Shown here one piece after another: positions 35,048-43,775 of a stretch of 64,000 nt of DNA. The stretch comes from Alphaproteobacteria bacterium (GTDB lineage Bacteria > Pseudomonadota > Alphaproteobacteria > JAOXRX01). The first letter of the stretch is position 1; each line of letters opens with the position of its first letter. The stretch is taken from positions 1-64,000 of the forward strand of contig JAOXRX010000059.1 of the NCBI GenBank assembly GCA_025800285.1, written 5' to 3'. A program made the position numbers and the translations under genes. A model generated the notes under the pieces. It saw only the letters and a program-made list of their open reading frames with translations, was not told the DNA's origin and did not search any database.

Positions 35048-35647
35048 TTAGAATAATAGCTTTTTCATTTTTCCAAGTATTTTTACATCATCATTTTCAT
35101 CAAATCTAATAGGGTCATATTTAGCCTTATTGTCTGATTTCAACAAACCATATTCACTTGTAATTACATATCTCTTAATTTTAAGCTCATCATTAATTTT
35201 ACATAAGATAACATCATCTTTTCTGATGTCTGCAACAGGGTTGCCATAAAACATCTCAAATAAAACTAATTCTTCCTCTTTTAAAGTTGGCTCCATAGAA
35301 TCACCCTTAACCTTCATAAAGAATAAATCCTCTTCTTTAGCTCTTAAAAGCTGTGAAGGCATAGGAATATAGTCTAATGGATCCTCTCCCCCGAATAGGC
35401 CGTCATTCCCCGCTTGAGCATAACCATAAAAAGGTATATGAAAAAAGTTTTTCTGATTTTTATTAGTTAAAAACATCTTTCTCCCTTCTTTTTTTATGTA
35501 CCCTAAGTCCACTAATTTTTTCACATGAGCATGAATATTACCAACTGAAGACAAACCTAATTCTTTCGCTATTTGGCTTAAGCTCAAATTAGAGTCTTGC
35601 TCTATAACTGACAATATATCTTTCTGTCTTTTTGTTAAGTTATTCAT
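35048..35647 (-). CDS. LexA-like S24 repressor
   Basis: A 199-residue protein with an N-terminal winged-helix domain (~1-65: TKRQKDILSVIEQDSNLSLS, then ELGLSSVGNIHAHVKKL) and a C-terminal S24 self-cleaving peptidase domain. An Ala-Gly cleavage site is present in YAQAGNDG, the nucleophile in VKGDSMEPTL (Ser) and the catalytic lysine in NDELKIKRYV. The architecture is that of LexA, which represses SOS genes until RecA triggers cleavage. I keep the name open because S24 repressors of phage type look similar. Upstream lie two TTTCGTTTTT direct repeats between divergent promoters. Confidence 0.82.
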   Translation of the reverse strand: MNNLTKRQKDILSVIEQDSNLSLSQIAKELGLSSVGNIHAHVKKLVDLGYIKKEGRKMFLTNKNQKNFFHIPFYGYAQAGNDGLFGGEDPLDYIPMPSQLLRAKEEDLFFMKVKGDSMEPTLKEEELVLFEMFYGNPVADIRKDDVILCKINDELKIKRYVITSEYGLLKSDNKAKYDPIRFDENDDVKILGKMKKLLF

Positions 35648-35702
35648 TTTAGTCTCCTGTAAAATTATTTCTTGTTTTTAAACTAATATAAAAAGAAAAG
35701 AA

Positions 35703-35773
35703 TGTCAACTTTTTTCTTTTTTTCGTTTTTTCTTTCGTTTTTACTTGATTATTTTCTGAATTAGTTTTATAAA
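35703..35773. promoter_or_regulatory. Divergent promoter region with TTTCGTTTTT direct repeats
   Basis: Toward the LexA-like gene, TTGACA lies on the minus strand (35703-35708) with a weak -10 (TAGTTT) 17 bp away. Toward the small gene, TTGATT (35745-35750), 17 bp, TATAAA (35768-35773) lies on the plus strand. Between the two -35 boxes are two identical TTTCGTTTTT copies at 35721-35730 and 35733-35742, spaced 12 bp. They are candidate operator half-sites for autoregulation. Confidence 0.55.
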
Positions 35774-35816
35774 ATAATTAAGACGATTCGTTATTTTATT
35801 AAAAGGAATGAAAAAA

Positions 35817-35954
35817 ATGACTAAAAGAACAGAGAAAAAAATAAAATCAATATATAAAAAACTACCAATATCTATAAGAATATCTGTAGGAGAAATGTTA
35901 GGGTTTATTAGATATGAAGATATGGATATGAATAGCTATAGGTATAATAGATAA
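35817..35954 (+). CDS. Small protein of 45 residues divergent from the LexA-like gene
   Basis: An ORF with AAAAGGA ten bases before ATG 35817 and a good promoter. The product (MTKRTEKKIKSIYKKLPISI start) is very basic in the first half and ends with an acidic/Tyr-rich tail. No family is recognised. Its sharing of the control region with a LexA-like gene suggests damage- or repressor-linked expression, but this is inferred. An in-frame ATG at 35808 is a second possible start. Confidence 0.55.
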   Translation: MTKRTEKKIKSIYKKLPISIRISVGEMLGFIRYEDMDMNSYRYNR

Positions 35955-35990
35955 TTTATCTAACTCTTTTATTATAATTCTTGCATCTTC

Positions 35991-36363
35991 AGCTCGTCAT
36001 TCTCCTGAAAAAGGAAATTTCACTGTGCTACTACATATAAATTAACATTTCACAGGCATGAAAAGATTCTTCGACTCCTTATGGTCGCTCAGAATGACGG
36101 GAAAAGAAAAAGACATACTATCGCATCCCCAGCCGGTCATTCTGATGAGCAGAGCGAAGAAGAATCTCATTGTGTTACCCTATGTAAGTTTATATTACAC
36201 AAGCACGAAAAGATTTTTCGACTCCTTGCAGTCGCTCAAAATGACTAGAAAAGGCGAGAATGACGAGCAAATAATGAGCATGGTGAAAAGATTCTTCACT
36301 TTGTTCAGAATGATCCTAAAAGAAAAATAGATTTTAAGAAATTTTAGATTATGAAAAAGCCCC
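35991..36363. repeat. Second cluster of the palindromic repeat family, with a decayed terminator
   Basis: It contains about two and a half units like those at 7281-7710, including GTCATTCTGATGAGCAG and ggcatgaaaagattcttc segments, plus a degenerate unit at the left. The right flank (36326-36363) is almost identical over 38 bases to 7718-7755, including the first arm of the valS terminator, GAAAAAGCCCC, but the second arm is missing here. It lies just beyond the 3' end of infB. Confidence 0.85.
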
Positions 36364-36380
36364 TAAATAAAAAATAGATT

Positions 36381-38699
36381 TTAGAATTCTCGGGCGATTT
36401 CTTTAACTTCAAACCCTTCTATAACATCTCCAACTTTAATATCTTCATATCTTTCAAATGCCATACCACATTCCATACCTGCTTTAACCTCTTTAACTTC
36501 ATCTTTAAATCTTTTAAGAGTTTTAAGCATACCTTCATGGATAACAACATCATCTCTAAGAAGTCTAACTTTAGCACCTTTAATAATTTTACCTTCTGTA
36601 ACCATACAACCAGCAATTTTACCAGATCCTGTAATATTAAACACTTCTCCGATTTTTGCATATCCAATAAAGTCTTCTTGTATAGTTGGAGCAAGCATAC
36701 CAGTTAATAATGCTTTTGCATCATCAATAATGTTATATATAACTGAATAGTATCTTATATCAACATTATCTCTTTTTGCTTGTTCTCTAGCAGGAGTGTT
36801 TGCTCTAACATTAAAACCAACGATTAAAGCATTTGATGCTCTTGCAAGAGTTACATCAGATTCGTTAATAGCACCAACACCTGATAATAAAACTTTAACT
36901 CTAACTTCTTCATTATCTTCTGTCATTTTTCTTAAATAAGCTGCAATAGCTTCAACAGACCCATGAACATCAGCCTTAATAATAACAGGAAGCTCTTTAA
37001 TGTTTTCATCTTGTTTAAATTTCGCAAATAAATCTGATGATGATTTAGATACAACATTTAATGATTCTTTATATTTTCTTGTTCTATATTCTGAGATTTC
37101 TCTAGCTTTTGCTTCAGATCCAACTACAACAAAATCATCACCAGCACAAGGCATACCATTTAGACCAAGAACCTCAACTGGTTGAGATGGCCCTGCTGTT
37201 GTAATCTTTTCATTTCTATCATTAACTAAAGCTCTTACTTTACCCCATTCTCTACCAGCGATAAATACATCACCAATATTTAGAGTTCCGTTTTGCACAA
37301 GAACTGTAGCGACTTGACCTCTACCTTTATCAATTCTTGTTTCAATTATAGAGCCTAGAGCTTTTCTATCAGCATTTGCTTTTAACTCTAGCATTTCTGT
37401 TTGAAGCATTATAGCCTCTTCAAGTTTATCCATACCCAAACCAGTCATAGCAGATACTTCTACAACCATAGTATCACCTTTAAAGTCTTCAACTATAACT
37501 TCATGTTGTAATAGATCTTGTTTAACCTTTTGAGGATTTGCCTCTGGTAAGTCCATTTTATTAATTGCAACAATCATTGGCACTTCAGCAGCTTTAGCAT
37601 GAGCGATAGCTTCTTTAGTTTGAGGCATAATACCATCATTTGCAGCAACAACTAGAATAACTATATCTGTTACATTAGCCCCTCTAGCTCTCATTTCAGA
37701 GAATGTTTCATGACCTGGAGTATCAATAAAAGTGATTTTAGATCCACTTGCAGTATTAACCTGATAAGCACCAATATGCTGAGTAATACCACCTGATTCT
37801 TTTGTAACAACATCTGTTTTTCTAATAGCATCTAGTAAAGATGTTTTACCATGATCAACATGTCCCATAACAGTAACAACTGGGCATCTTTCTTTTAAAT
37901 ATTCGACTTTATCTTCTTCACCTCTTATACCTTCTTCAACATCAGCCTCTGAAACTCTTATACATTTATGTCCCATTTCTCCGATTAGAAGTTCTGCTGT
38001 ATCTGCATCTAAAGCTTGGTTGATTGTAGCCATAACACCTAGCGACATTAATTTTTTAATTACATCACCAGATTTTTCTGCCATTCTATTAGCCAAATCA
38101 CCAACAGTGATTGTTTCAGGAAGAGTAACTTCTCTAATAACCTTCTCTTTAGGCTTTAAATTTTCTTGCTGTTGTCTTCTGTATTTCTCTTGAGCTCTTC
38201 TAACAGATGCAAGAGAACGACGATGTCCTCCTTGGAAACCATCATCTCCTAAGCTTGATGCCTTAGATACTGTTAGCTTACCTCTTCTTCTCTCGTTTAA
38301 AGAGCGATGATTATTATTTTTATTATCATCTTTTTTAGCATATGTTTTTGTTGATGAAGCAGGTTTATCATTTTTAAAGCTCTTTGCAACCTCAGTTTTT
38401 TTAGGAGCTGGCTTTTTACGAGTCTCTTGTTTCACAACAGGTTTTTTCTCTTCTTTTTTAGAAATAACTGGTGTAAAAGCTTGCCTTTGAACAGAAGTCT
38501 TTTTTGTTTCATTCTCACGAGCTTTTTTAAGAATTTCAGCTCTTGCTGAAACAGCAGAGTTTTTGTTAACCTCAGAGGATCTATCAGAAGACGGCTTAGC
38601 ATGATGATGTCTTCTTTTTCTTTTTACAACAGTTTGAGCTCCTGTTCTGTTTGTACTTGAGGATGTTTTTATACTTAATGTTTTTCTGCCTTCTGTCAT
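36381..38699 (-). CDS. infB: Translation initiation factor IF-2
   Basis: A 772-residue GTPase placing initiator tRNA on the ribosome. The N-terminal ~190 residues are a Lys/Ser/Arg-rich, disordered region with a short IF2_N-like segment. The G domain starts near residue 275: [12 protein letters not shown] (G1), [15 protein letters not shown] (G3), [10 protein letters not shown] (G4). Domains II-IV fill the C-terminal half. It is not adjacent to nusA or a YlxR gene as is usual; the YlxR/L7Ae-type gene is next to proS instead. No intact terminator follows. Confidence 0.97.
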   Translation of the reverse strand: MTEGRKTLSIKTSSSTNRTGAQTVVKRKRRHHHAKPSSDRSSEVNKNSAVSARAEILKKARENETKKTSVQRQAFTPVISKKEEKKPVVKQETRKKPAPKKTEVAKSFKNDKPASSTKTYAKKDDNKNNNHRSLNERRRGKLTVSKASSLGDDGFQGGHRRSLASVRRAQEKYRRQQQENLKPKEKVIREVTLPETITVGDLANRMAEKSGDVIKKLMSLGVMATINQALDADTAELLIGEMGHKCIRVSEADVEEGIRGEEDKVEYLKERCPVVTVMGHVDHGKTSLLDAIRKTDVVTKESGGITQHIGAYQVNTASGSKITFIDTPGHETFSEMRARGANVTDIVILVVAANDGIMPQTKEAIAHAKAAEVPMIVAINKMDLPEANPQKVKQDLLQHEVIVEDFKGDTMVVEVSAMTGLGMDKLEEAIMLQTEMLELKANADRKALGSIIETRIDKGRGQVATVLVQNGTLNIGDVFIAGREWGKVRALVNDRNEKITTAGPSQPVEVLGLNGMPCAGDDFVVVGSEAKAREISEYRTRKYKESLNVVSKSSSDLFAKFKQDENIKELPVIIKADVHGSVEAIAAYLRKMTEDNEEVRVKVLLSGVGAINESDVTLARASNALIVGFNVRANTPAREQAKRDNVDIRYYSVIYNIIDDAKALLTGMLAPTIQEDFIGYAKIGEVFNITGSGKIAGCMVTEGKIIKGAKVRLLRDDVVIHEGMLKTLKRFKDEVKEVKAGMECGMAFERYEDIKVGDVIEGFEVKEIAREF

Positions 38700-38776
38700 T
38701 TTAACCTTCTTCTTTTATTTAATGCATCAATTTTTTCAATACTATAAAATATTTTACTCAAAAACACAAGGATTTT

Positions 38777-39523
38777 TTACTTTTCAGGCAACATTCCCAA
38801 TATAAAACTTGATAATCTAATAGGTAAAAATTCTAAAAATCTTACAACCCAGTAAATCCTCAATGGAAATTTGATTAAAGTTTGATTTTTTTCCAGTTTT
38901 TTAATTATAAGTTTAGCTGCCATATCTGTCTCCATAATCAACGGCATTTTGAAATTATTTTTATCTGTAAGAGCTGACTTAATCCACCCTGGGCAAACGA
39001 TATTAACTTTTATACCATACTTACTTAAATCTAAATGTAAAGATTCTCCTAAAACTCTTATACAAGCTTTACTTGCACAATATGCAGAAGCACCTCCCAA
39101 CCCCTTAAAAGAAGCCATTGAACTAATCAAAACTATTTGACCTCTTTTTTGTTTTTTCATAATTTTTATAGCTGGGTATATAGTATTTATAACCCCCCAT
39201 ATATTAGTATCTAAAACCTGACGAGACTTTTCTTCACTCGCATCATTGGTTGCCAAAGTCCCTGTTGATATACCAGCATTTGCTATCACAATATCTAACT
39301 CTCCAATATTCTCTATCATATCAGACATCCCTTGTTTATCACAAACATTTGATATAAATGTCTTAGCAGAAGATCCCGCCTCTTCAACCTTTTTAGCAAC
39401 TTTATCTAATCTATCCAAGTTTCTTCCTGTTAGAAAAAGCTCATTATTTCCTTTTGCATATTCTAAAGCTAAGTGCTCCCCAATTCCAGAGCTTGCTCCT
39501 GTTATTAATATTTTCATTTCCAA
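38777..39523 (-). CDS. Short-chain dehydrogenase/reductase
   Basis: A 248-residue classical SDR. The NAD(P)-binding motif ITGASSGIGEHLAL (~6-19), the NAG-type segment VIANAGIS, catalytic Ser in ISSMASFKG, and YCASKA (Tyr-x3-Lys). The hydrophobic C-terminal ~35 residues (IYWVVRFLEFLPIRLSSFIL) could attach it to the membrane. Relatives act on fatty acyl, steroid or sugar substrates; the substrate here is unknown. It is separately placed between infB and the irr-like gene. Confidence 0.85.
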   Translation of the reverse strand: MEMKILITGASSGIGEHLALEYAKGNNELFLTGRNLDRLDKVAKKVEEAGSSAKTFISNVCDKQGMSDMIENIGELDIVIANAGISTGTLATNDASEEKSRQVLDTNIWGVINTIYPAIKIMKKQKRGQIVLISSMASFKGLGGASAYCASKACIRVLGESLHLDLSKYGIKVNIVCPGWIKSALTDKNNFKMPLIMETDMAAKLIIKKLEKNQTLIKFPLRIYWVVRFLEFLPIRLSSFILGMLPEK

Positions 39524-39680
39524 AACCTCTTTTAAATTTAATTATTATATAATATATATTATGTTTGTAAAAAATGTAACCATTTATTTGAAATATGGAC
39601 ATTTTTTTTAAAAAAAAATCAAAATTAACCTTTTGTAAACTTTTTTACCTTAAAAAACAATATGTTAACAATTGTAAGTA

Positions 39681-39740
39681 AACCCTAGGTTGTAAAACAA
39701 CCTTATTTTAACTCCTTAGGGTTGTATTTTATTTTTTTTA
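39681..39740 (+). promoter_or_regulatory. Nested hairpin with T-run in the leader of the irr-like gene
   Basis: AACCCTA (39681-39687) pairs with TAGGGTT (39717-39723). Inside, GGTTGT/ACAACC (39688-39702) makes a second hairpin. The T-rich run TATTTTATTTTTTTTA (39725-39740) follows at once, about 70 bases before the gene. It looks like a transcription terminator or attenuator in a long leader; no ligand class is recognised. Confidence 0.5.
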
Positions 39741-39810
39741 GGTTTAGTATTTGTTTGTCGGGGAGAGAAATATTTGCTGGCCTAAGAAGCAATGGGAGGT
39801 TTTTTAGAAT

Positions 39811-40242
39811 ATGCTAAAAGGAAGAAAGTATGAAGCAGCTTGTGATTTTCTAAGAGAGAATCAACTTCGTTTTTCAAGACAAAGAATGGTTGTCATTGAT
39901 GAATTGTTTTTTAATAAAAAAGGTAAAAAGCATTTTAAAATAAATGAATTATTGAAATTAATTGAAGAAAATCACAAAAGTGTCAACATGTCTAACACAT
40001 CTTTAACAAAGATTTTAAAAGGGCTTTGTAGAGAGGGTCATTTAAGAGAAGTCTATGTTAACAAGCCGTATTATGATGTAAACACAAGTGTCCATATGCA
40101 CATGTATGACAAAGAAAATGATAAACTTATCGATATAGAATCTCACGATTATATACAATATATAAATGAGAATATTAAGTTACCATCTAACTACAAGATG
40201 GAAGATATAAATTGTATTTTTTCTGTTAAAAAGAAATCATAG
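39811..40242 (+). CDS. Fur family regulator, Irr-like
   Basis: A 143-residue Fur superfamily protein. The N-terminal winged helix (RFSRQRMVVIDELFF, then NMSNTSLTKILKGLCREG) is followed by a dimer domain with HMHMYDKENDKLIDIES, resembling the histidine-rich HxHxxx...IDI segment of Irr, the haem-responsive iron regulator of alphaproteobacteria. The CxxC zinc sites of ordinary Fur are absent. It may control iron or haem genes. RBS GGGAGG precedes ATG at ~11 bases. Confidence 0.75.
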   Translation: MLKGRKYEAACDFLRENQLRFSRQRMVVIDELFFNKKGKKHFKINELLKLIEENHKSVNMSNTSLTKILKGLCREGHLREVYVNKPYYDVNTSVHMHMYDKENDKLIDIESHDYIQYINENIKLPSNYKMEDINCIFSVKKKS

Positions 40243-40243
40243 C

Positions 40244-41284
40244 TTAAAAAATAGAATTAAACATATAAAGTAAAATTTTATTTCTATCTAAGTTAGATTT
40301 TTCTGCAGCAGATATAAGCTCTTCTACCTTCGCCTTTTTGCTTATTAAAGAGTTTACCGTTAAATTAGCCAGCAACTCTTTCTCAATTCCAAAAACATTA
40401 TCCATATCTTGTTGTTTTGCTAAAGATATAATCTTTTTATTTAAAAAACCTTTAAGCATATTAACCATTAAGTTATAATCATCGTCATTTTTAGACATTC
40501 CATAATAATCACATATTGTATGCACTTCTTTTGAGTTCATATTCTTTGACAAAAGACACATTAAGTCTTCATAAACTTTTAAACCGTTTTGATTGTATAT
40601 TTTAATAGCTTTACCTATTGATCCCTCAGATAGTAAAGCGACCTTTTCGACATCTTCAGAGCTTAAAGATGAACAATATTTATATATTAATTGTTTCAAA
40701 TCATCGTTATTTAAAGAATTAAGTTTTAGAGTTCTACACCTAGATTTAATTGTAGGTAAAAATACCCCTATGTTATTTGCTACCAATATAATAACTGTTT
40801 TCGCAGGAGGCTCTTCAAGAATTTTAAGAATTGCATTTTGTGCATTCCTATTCATTTTATCAGCCTCATCAACTATAACAACTCTGTAATTACCATTTGA
40901 AGATGTTTTATGCATAAACTCATTTATTTTTCTTACATCACTTACAACGATTTCTTTCTTAAACTTTTTGCTCTTTTGATCAAACTCTCTTGATACTAAA
41001 AGAAGATTAGGACAAGAGCTCGAAGCAACTAACTTAAAAACAGAACTGTTTTCTGGAATAGCTAAAGTTTTTTTATCTTCTAAAAAACCTAATCCATCAA
41101 CTTCTGCATTAGAAATTAAAAATTTAGCTATTCTATATGCAAATGTAGCCTTACCTATACCCTCAACACCATGAATAATCCAAGATGAGTGCATCTTATT
41201 AGAATAATATGCATTCAAGAACTCTTGTTCCTGTTCTTGATGACCTAATATATCTGGATTATTATATGGAAAAAATTCTTGCAT
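40244..41284 (-). CDS. holB: DNA polymerase III delta-prime subunit
   Basis: A 346-residue clamp-loader AAA+ subunit. The Walker A-like GVEGIGKATFAYRIAK (~38-53), VVIVDEADKMNRNAQNAILK (Walker B, ~131-150) and the arginine-finger segment IKSRCRTLKL (SRC motif) identify it. Together with gamma/tau and delta it loads the sliding clamp. Its start overlaps tmk by 23 bases. The order dac-tmk-holB is common in alphaproteobacteria. Confidence 0.92.
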   Translation of the reverse strand: MQEFFPYNNPDILGHQEQEQEFLNAYYSNKMHSSWIIHGVEGIGKATFAYRIAKFLISNAEVDGLGFLEDKKTLAIPENSSVFKLVASSSCPNLLLVSREFDQKSKKFKKEIVVSDVRKINEFMHKTSSNGNYRVVIVDEADKMNRNAQNAILKILEEPPAKTVIILVANNIGVFLPTIKSRCRTLKLNSLNNDDLKQLIYKYCSSLSSEDVEKVALLSEGSIGKAIKIYNQNGLKVYEDLMCLLSKNMNSKEVHTICDYYGMSKNDDDYNLMVNMLKGFLNKKIISLAKQQDMDNVFGIEKELLANLTVNSLISKKAKVEELISAAEKSNLDRNKILLYMFNSIF

Positions 41285-41888
41285 TATCTTCTACAACTTT
41301 TATTATTTTTTTATTAACATCTTCAATACTACCACTAGCATCTACTACAAAACACCTATCGGGATTTTCTTCTGCTATTCTCAAGAAAGCTTTTCTATTA
41401 TCTTCATGCCAAGCGATACCTTTTTCTTCCATTCTTGTTTCAATGTTACCATCTCTTGAAAAAGATCTCTTTAATCCCTCTCTCACATCTATATCTAATA
41501 TAATTGTTAAATCAGGAATAAACTCTCCAACAAAAATATCATGCATTGCTGGAAGAATCCCTGTTTTATCTTGCCTGCCTTGATAAGCAACTGTAGAATC
41601 ATAAAATCTATCAGAAATAACAATATTGCCCTTTTCTATTTCTGGCTTTATAAGATTTCTTATATGATGACTTCTAGCTACATAAAACAAAGCCATCTCT
41701 TCTTGAAAACTCCATTTGTCTATTTCTCCTTGAAGCAGTATTTTACGAATCTCAAGAGCAGCATCCGTTCCTCCTGGCTCTTTAGTTAAAACAACTTTTT
41801 TATCAAATTTATCTTCTAAATATTTTTTAAGAAGTTTAATTTGAGTTGTCTTACCTGTTCCATCTCCTCCTTCTAGAGTTATAAACAT
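41262..41888 (-). CDS. tmk: Thymidylate kinase
   Basis: A 208-residue kinase making dTDP from dTMP. The P-loop EGGDGTGKTTQIK is at ~6-18, followed by VLTKEPGGTDAAL and the DRF motif in ISDRFYDSTVAYQG. Length matches the family. It lies 14 bases after the D-alanyl-D-alanine carboxypeptidase gene and overlaps holB. It receives dTMP from the ThyX-like enzyme encoded nearby. Confidence 0.96.
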   Translation of the reverse strand: MFITLEGGDGTGKTTQIKLLKKYLEDKFDKKVVLTKEPGGTDAALEIRKILLQGEIDKWSFQEEMALFYVARSHHIRNLIKPEIEKGNIVISDRFYDSTVAYQGRQDKTGILPAMHDIFVGEFIPDLTIILDIDVREGLKRSFSRDGNIETRMEEKGIAWHEDNRKAFLRIAEENPDRCFVVDASGSIEDVNKKIIKVVEDNARIFSI

Positions 41889-41902
41889 AAGATTCTCCTA
41901 TA

Positions 41903-43018
41903 TTACTTAAATATATTAATTAAAGACATTTTAAATCTTTTAAAGAAGCCAGCTTCTTCAACATCTCTAGTTGCAAATAGAGGGAATGACATTTTTTCTT
42001 GATTATCTATCTCTATTTTCAAATCAGCAACCTTCTGCCCCTTAAATATTGGAGCTTTAATTTCACTATCCATTTCTACGAAAGCTTTTAATTTTTTATG
42101 CTCTAATCTACTTAAGCTCATTTTTATATTTTTTTCTGGAGCAAAATTCACTTCATCTTCTTTTCCTAAGAAAACTTTTGCTTTTCCTAAAGCTTCTCCC
42201 TCTTTAGCTAAATCATAAACTTTAAAGAAATTGAATCCCCACTCTATTAGCTTTGCAGATTCATCAGCTCTAGCTTGTTTTGAAACCATGCCGTTCAATA
42301 CAGCAACCAGTCTTCTATCATTTCTTTTTGCAGAAGCTATTAAACCATAGCCCCCTTCTTCTGTATGACCAGTTTTTATACCATCAGCTCCCATATTTCT
42401 ATACAACAGAGGATTTCTATTCCCTTGCTTAATACCACTATATTTAAAATTCTTTTGACTAAACAAGTAATAATATTGAGGGTATTCTGTTATAACATGT
42501 TTTGCTAAAATAGACAAATCTCTTGCTGTAGAATAATGATCTGGATTTGGCCAACCACTTGCATTAACAAAGTTAGTGTTATTCATACCCATTTCATGAG
42601 CTCTTTGAGTCATATAATCCGCAAATGCTTTTTCTGATCCATATAAACCTTCTGAAAGACAAATTGTTGCATCATTACCTGACTGAACAATAACACCTTT
42701 TAATAAATCAAGAACAGGTACTCTGTCATTATGTCTTAAGAACATTTTTGAGCCACCTTTTTCATATGCTTTTTGAGAAACTCTAAATTTATCTGTAAGA
42801 GATATTCTTTTTTCCGCTAAAGCTTCAAACACCATGTAAACAGTCATAACTTTACTCATAGATGATGTAGGCATTTTTTCATCAGCATTTTTCTCGAATA
42901 AAATTTGATCTGTTTCTAAATCTATAAGTATAGCTTGTTTTGCATTAACATCAAAAGCTCTAGCCTGTACAGAAACAGTCATTAGACACATTAATATAAG
43001 TGTAAATATTCTCTTCAT
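41903..43018 (-). CDS. dacC: D-alanyl-D-alanine carboxypeptidase
   Basis: A 371-residue penicillin-binding protein of the S11 family trimming peptidoglycan pentapeptides. Signal peptide MKRIFTLILMCLMTVSVQA; the active-site SxxK is in PTSSMSKVMTVYM (~residues 50-62), SGN in VQSGNDATICL, and KTG in GIKTGHTEEGG. The C-terminal beta domain and the amphipathic end (FKRFKMSLINIFK) anchor it to the membrane. First gene of the dac-tmk-holB operon. Confidence 0.92.
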   Translation of the reverse strand: MKRIFTLILMCLMTVSVQARAFDVNAKQAILIDLETDQILFEKNADEKMPTSSMSKVMTVYMVFEALAEKRISLTDKFRVSQKAYEKGGSKMFLRHNDRVPVLDLLKGVIVQSGNDATICLSEGLYGSEKAFADYMTQRAHEMGMNNTNFVNASGWPNPDHYSTARDLSILAKHVITEYPQYYYLFSQKNFKYSGIKQGNRNPLLYRNMGADGIKTGHTEEGGYGLIASAKRNDRRLVAVLNGMVSKQARADESAKLIEWGFNFFKVYDLAKEGEALGKAKVFLGKEDEVNFAPEKNIKMSLSRLEHKKLKAFVEMDSEIKAPIFKGQKVADLKIEIDNQEKMSFPLFATRDVEEAGFFKRFKMSLINIFK

Positions 43019-43165
43019 AATAAATCTTTCTCCTTAATAAATATCCTTTATTTCTTATAGCAAAATTAAATCAATAACACAAGACTTAAAAAAATAAAAT
43101 CTTTGCTTTTTGCTAAATACTATGTTACAAAAAATATACACTAAAAATAAAAAAAGGTTAAAAAC

Positions 43166-43750
43166 ATGAATAATAATATAAAAAAAGTAGTTGTTTATTG
43201 TGGTTCTTCAAATAAAGTTAGCGATACATATAAAAACCAAGCAGAAGAGCTTGGTAAAACCTTAGCTAATTATGATATGGACTTAGTATTTGGTGGTGGT
43301 AACATAGGATTAATGGGAATCGTTTCAAAAACAATGAGGGAAGCGAATCGTGAAGTAATTGGAGTTACAACTAAAAAGATACAAGCATCAGAAGTGTTAA
43401 ACCCTCATGTAACAGAAAGCATCATTGTTAATACTCTTAGAGAAAGAAAAGCTAAGATGGATGAGTTGAGTGATGCTGTAATTGCTTTACCAGGTGGATT
43501 TGGAACAATTGACGAGGTCGATGAAATGATTGCTCTAAAACAACTAGGAGAACACAAAAAGCCTATAGTACTATTTAGTGTTGATGGGTTTTGGGATGAC
43601 CTAGTAAAAATATATGAAGGAATTATTAAAGAAAAATTCGCAAAAAAGGATCACATAGATTTATTCACAGTTGCTACTAATGTAGATGAAGTGATTGATG
43701 CGATTCACACTGAACAAAAAGACAACAGTAATGAAAACTGGAGAATGTAG
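43166..43750 (+). CDS. LOG family nucleoside phosphoribohydrolase
   Basis: A 194-residue LOG/YvdD family protein. The motif PGGFGTIDEVDE (~residues 109-120) and GGGNIGLMG (~42-50) are diagnostic of TIGR00730-type enzymes, which remove ribose 5-phosphate from nucleoside monophosphates; in plants they activate cytokinins. The bacterial substrate is usually AMP-like, but the role is unclear. It lies 25 bases before the ThyX-like gene. Confidence 0.9.
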   Translation: MNNNIKKVVVYCGSSNKVSDTYKNQAEELGKTLANYDMDLVFGGGNIGLMGIVSKTMREANREVIGVTTKKIQASEVLNPHVTESIIVNTLRERKAKMDELSDAVIALPGGFGTIDEVDEMIALKQLGEHKKPIVLFSVDGFWDDLVKIYEGIIKEKFAKKDHIDLFTVATNVDEVIDAIHTEQKDNSNENWRM

Positions 43751-43775
43751 AAAATAATACAAACAAGGATATATT

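Noticed and set aside
36058-36330. Plus-strand ORF of 90 codons across the second repeat cluster
   Set aside because: It is made of repeat units and has no ribosome site; the repeated KRFFDSL stretches simply reflect DNA repeats.
39741-39810. Known riboswitch class in the G-rich part of the irr-like leader
   Set aside because: I could not match it to any class I know; only the hairpins are reported.
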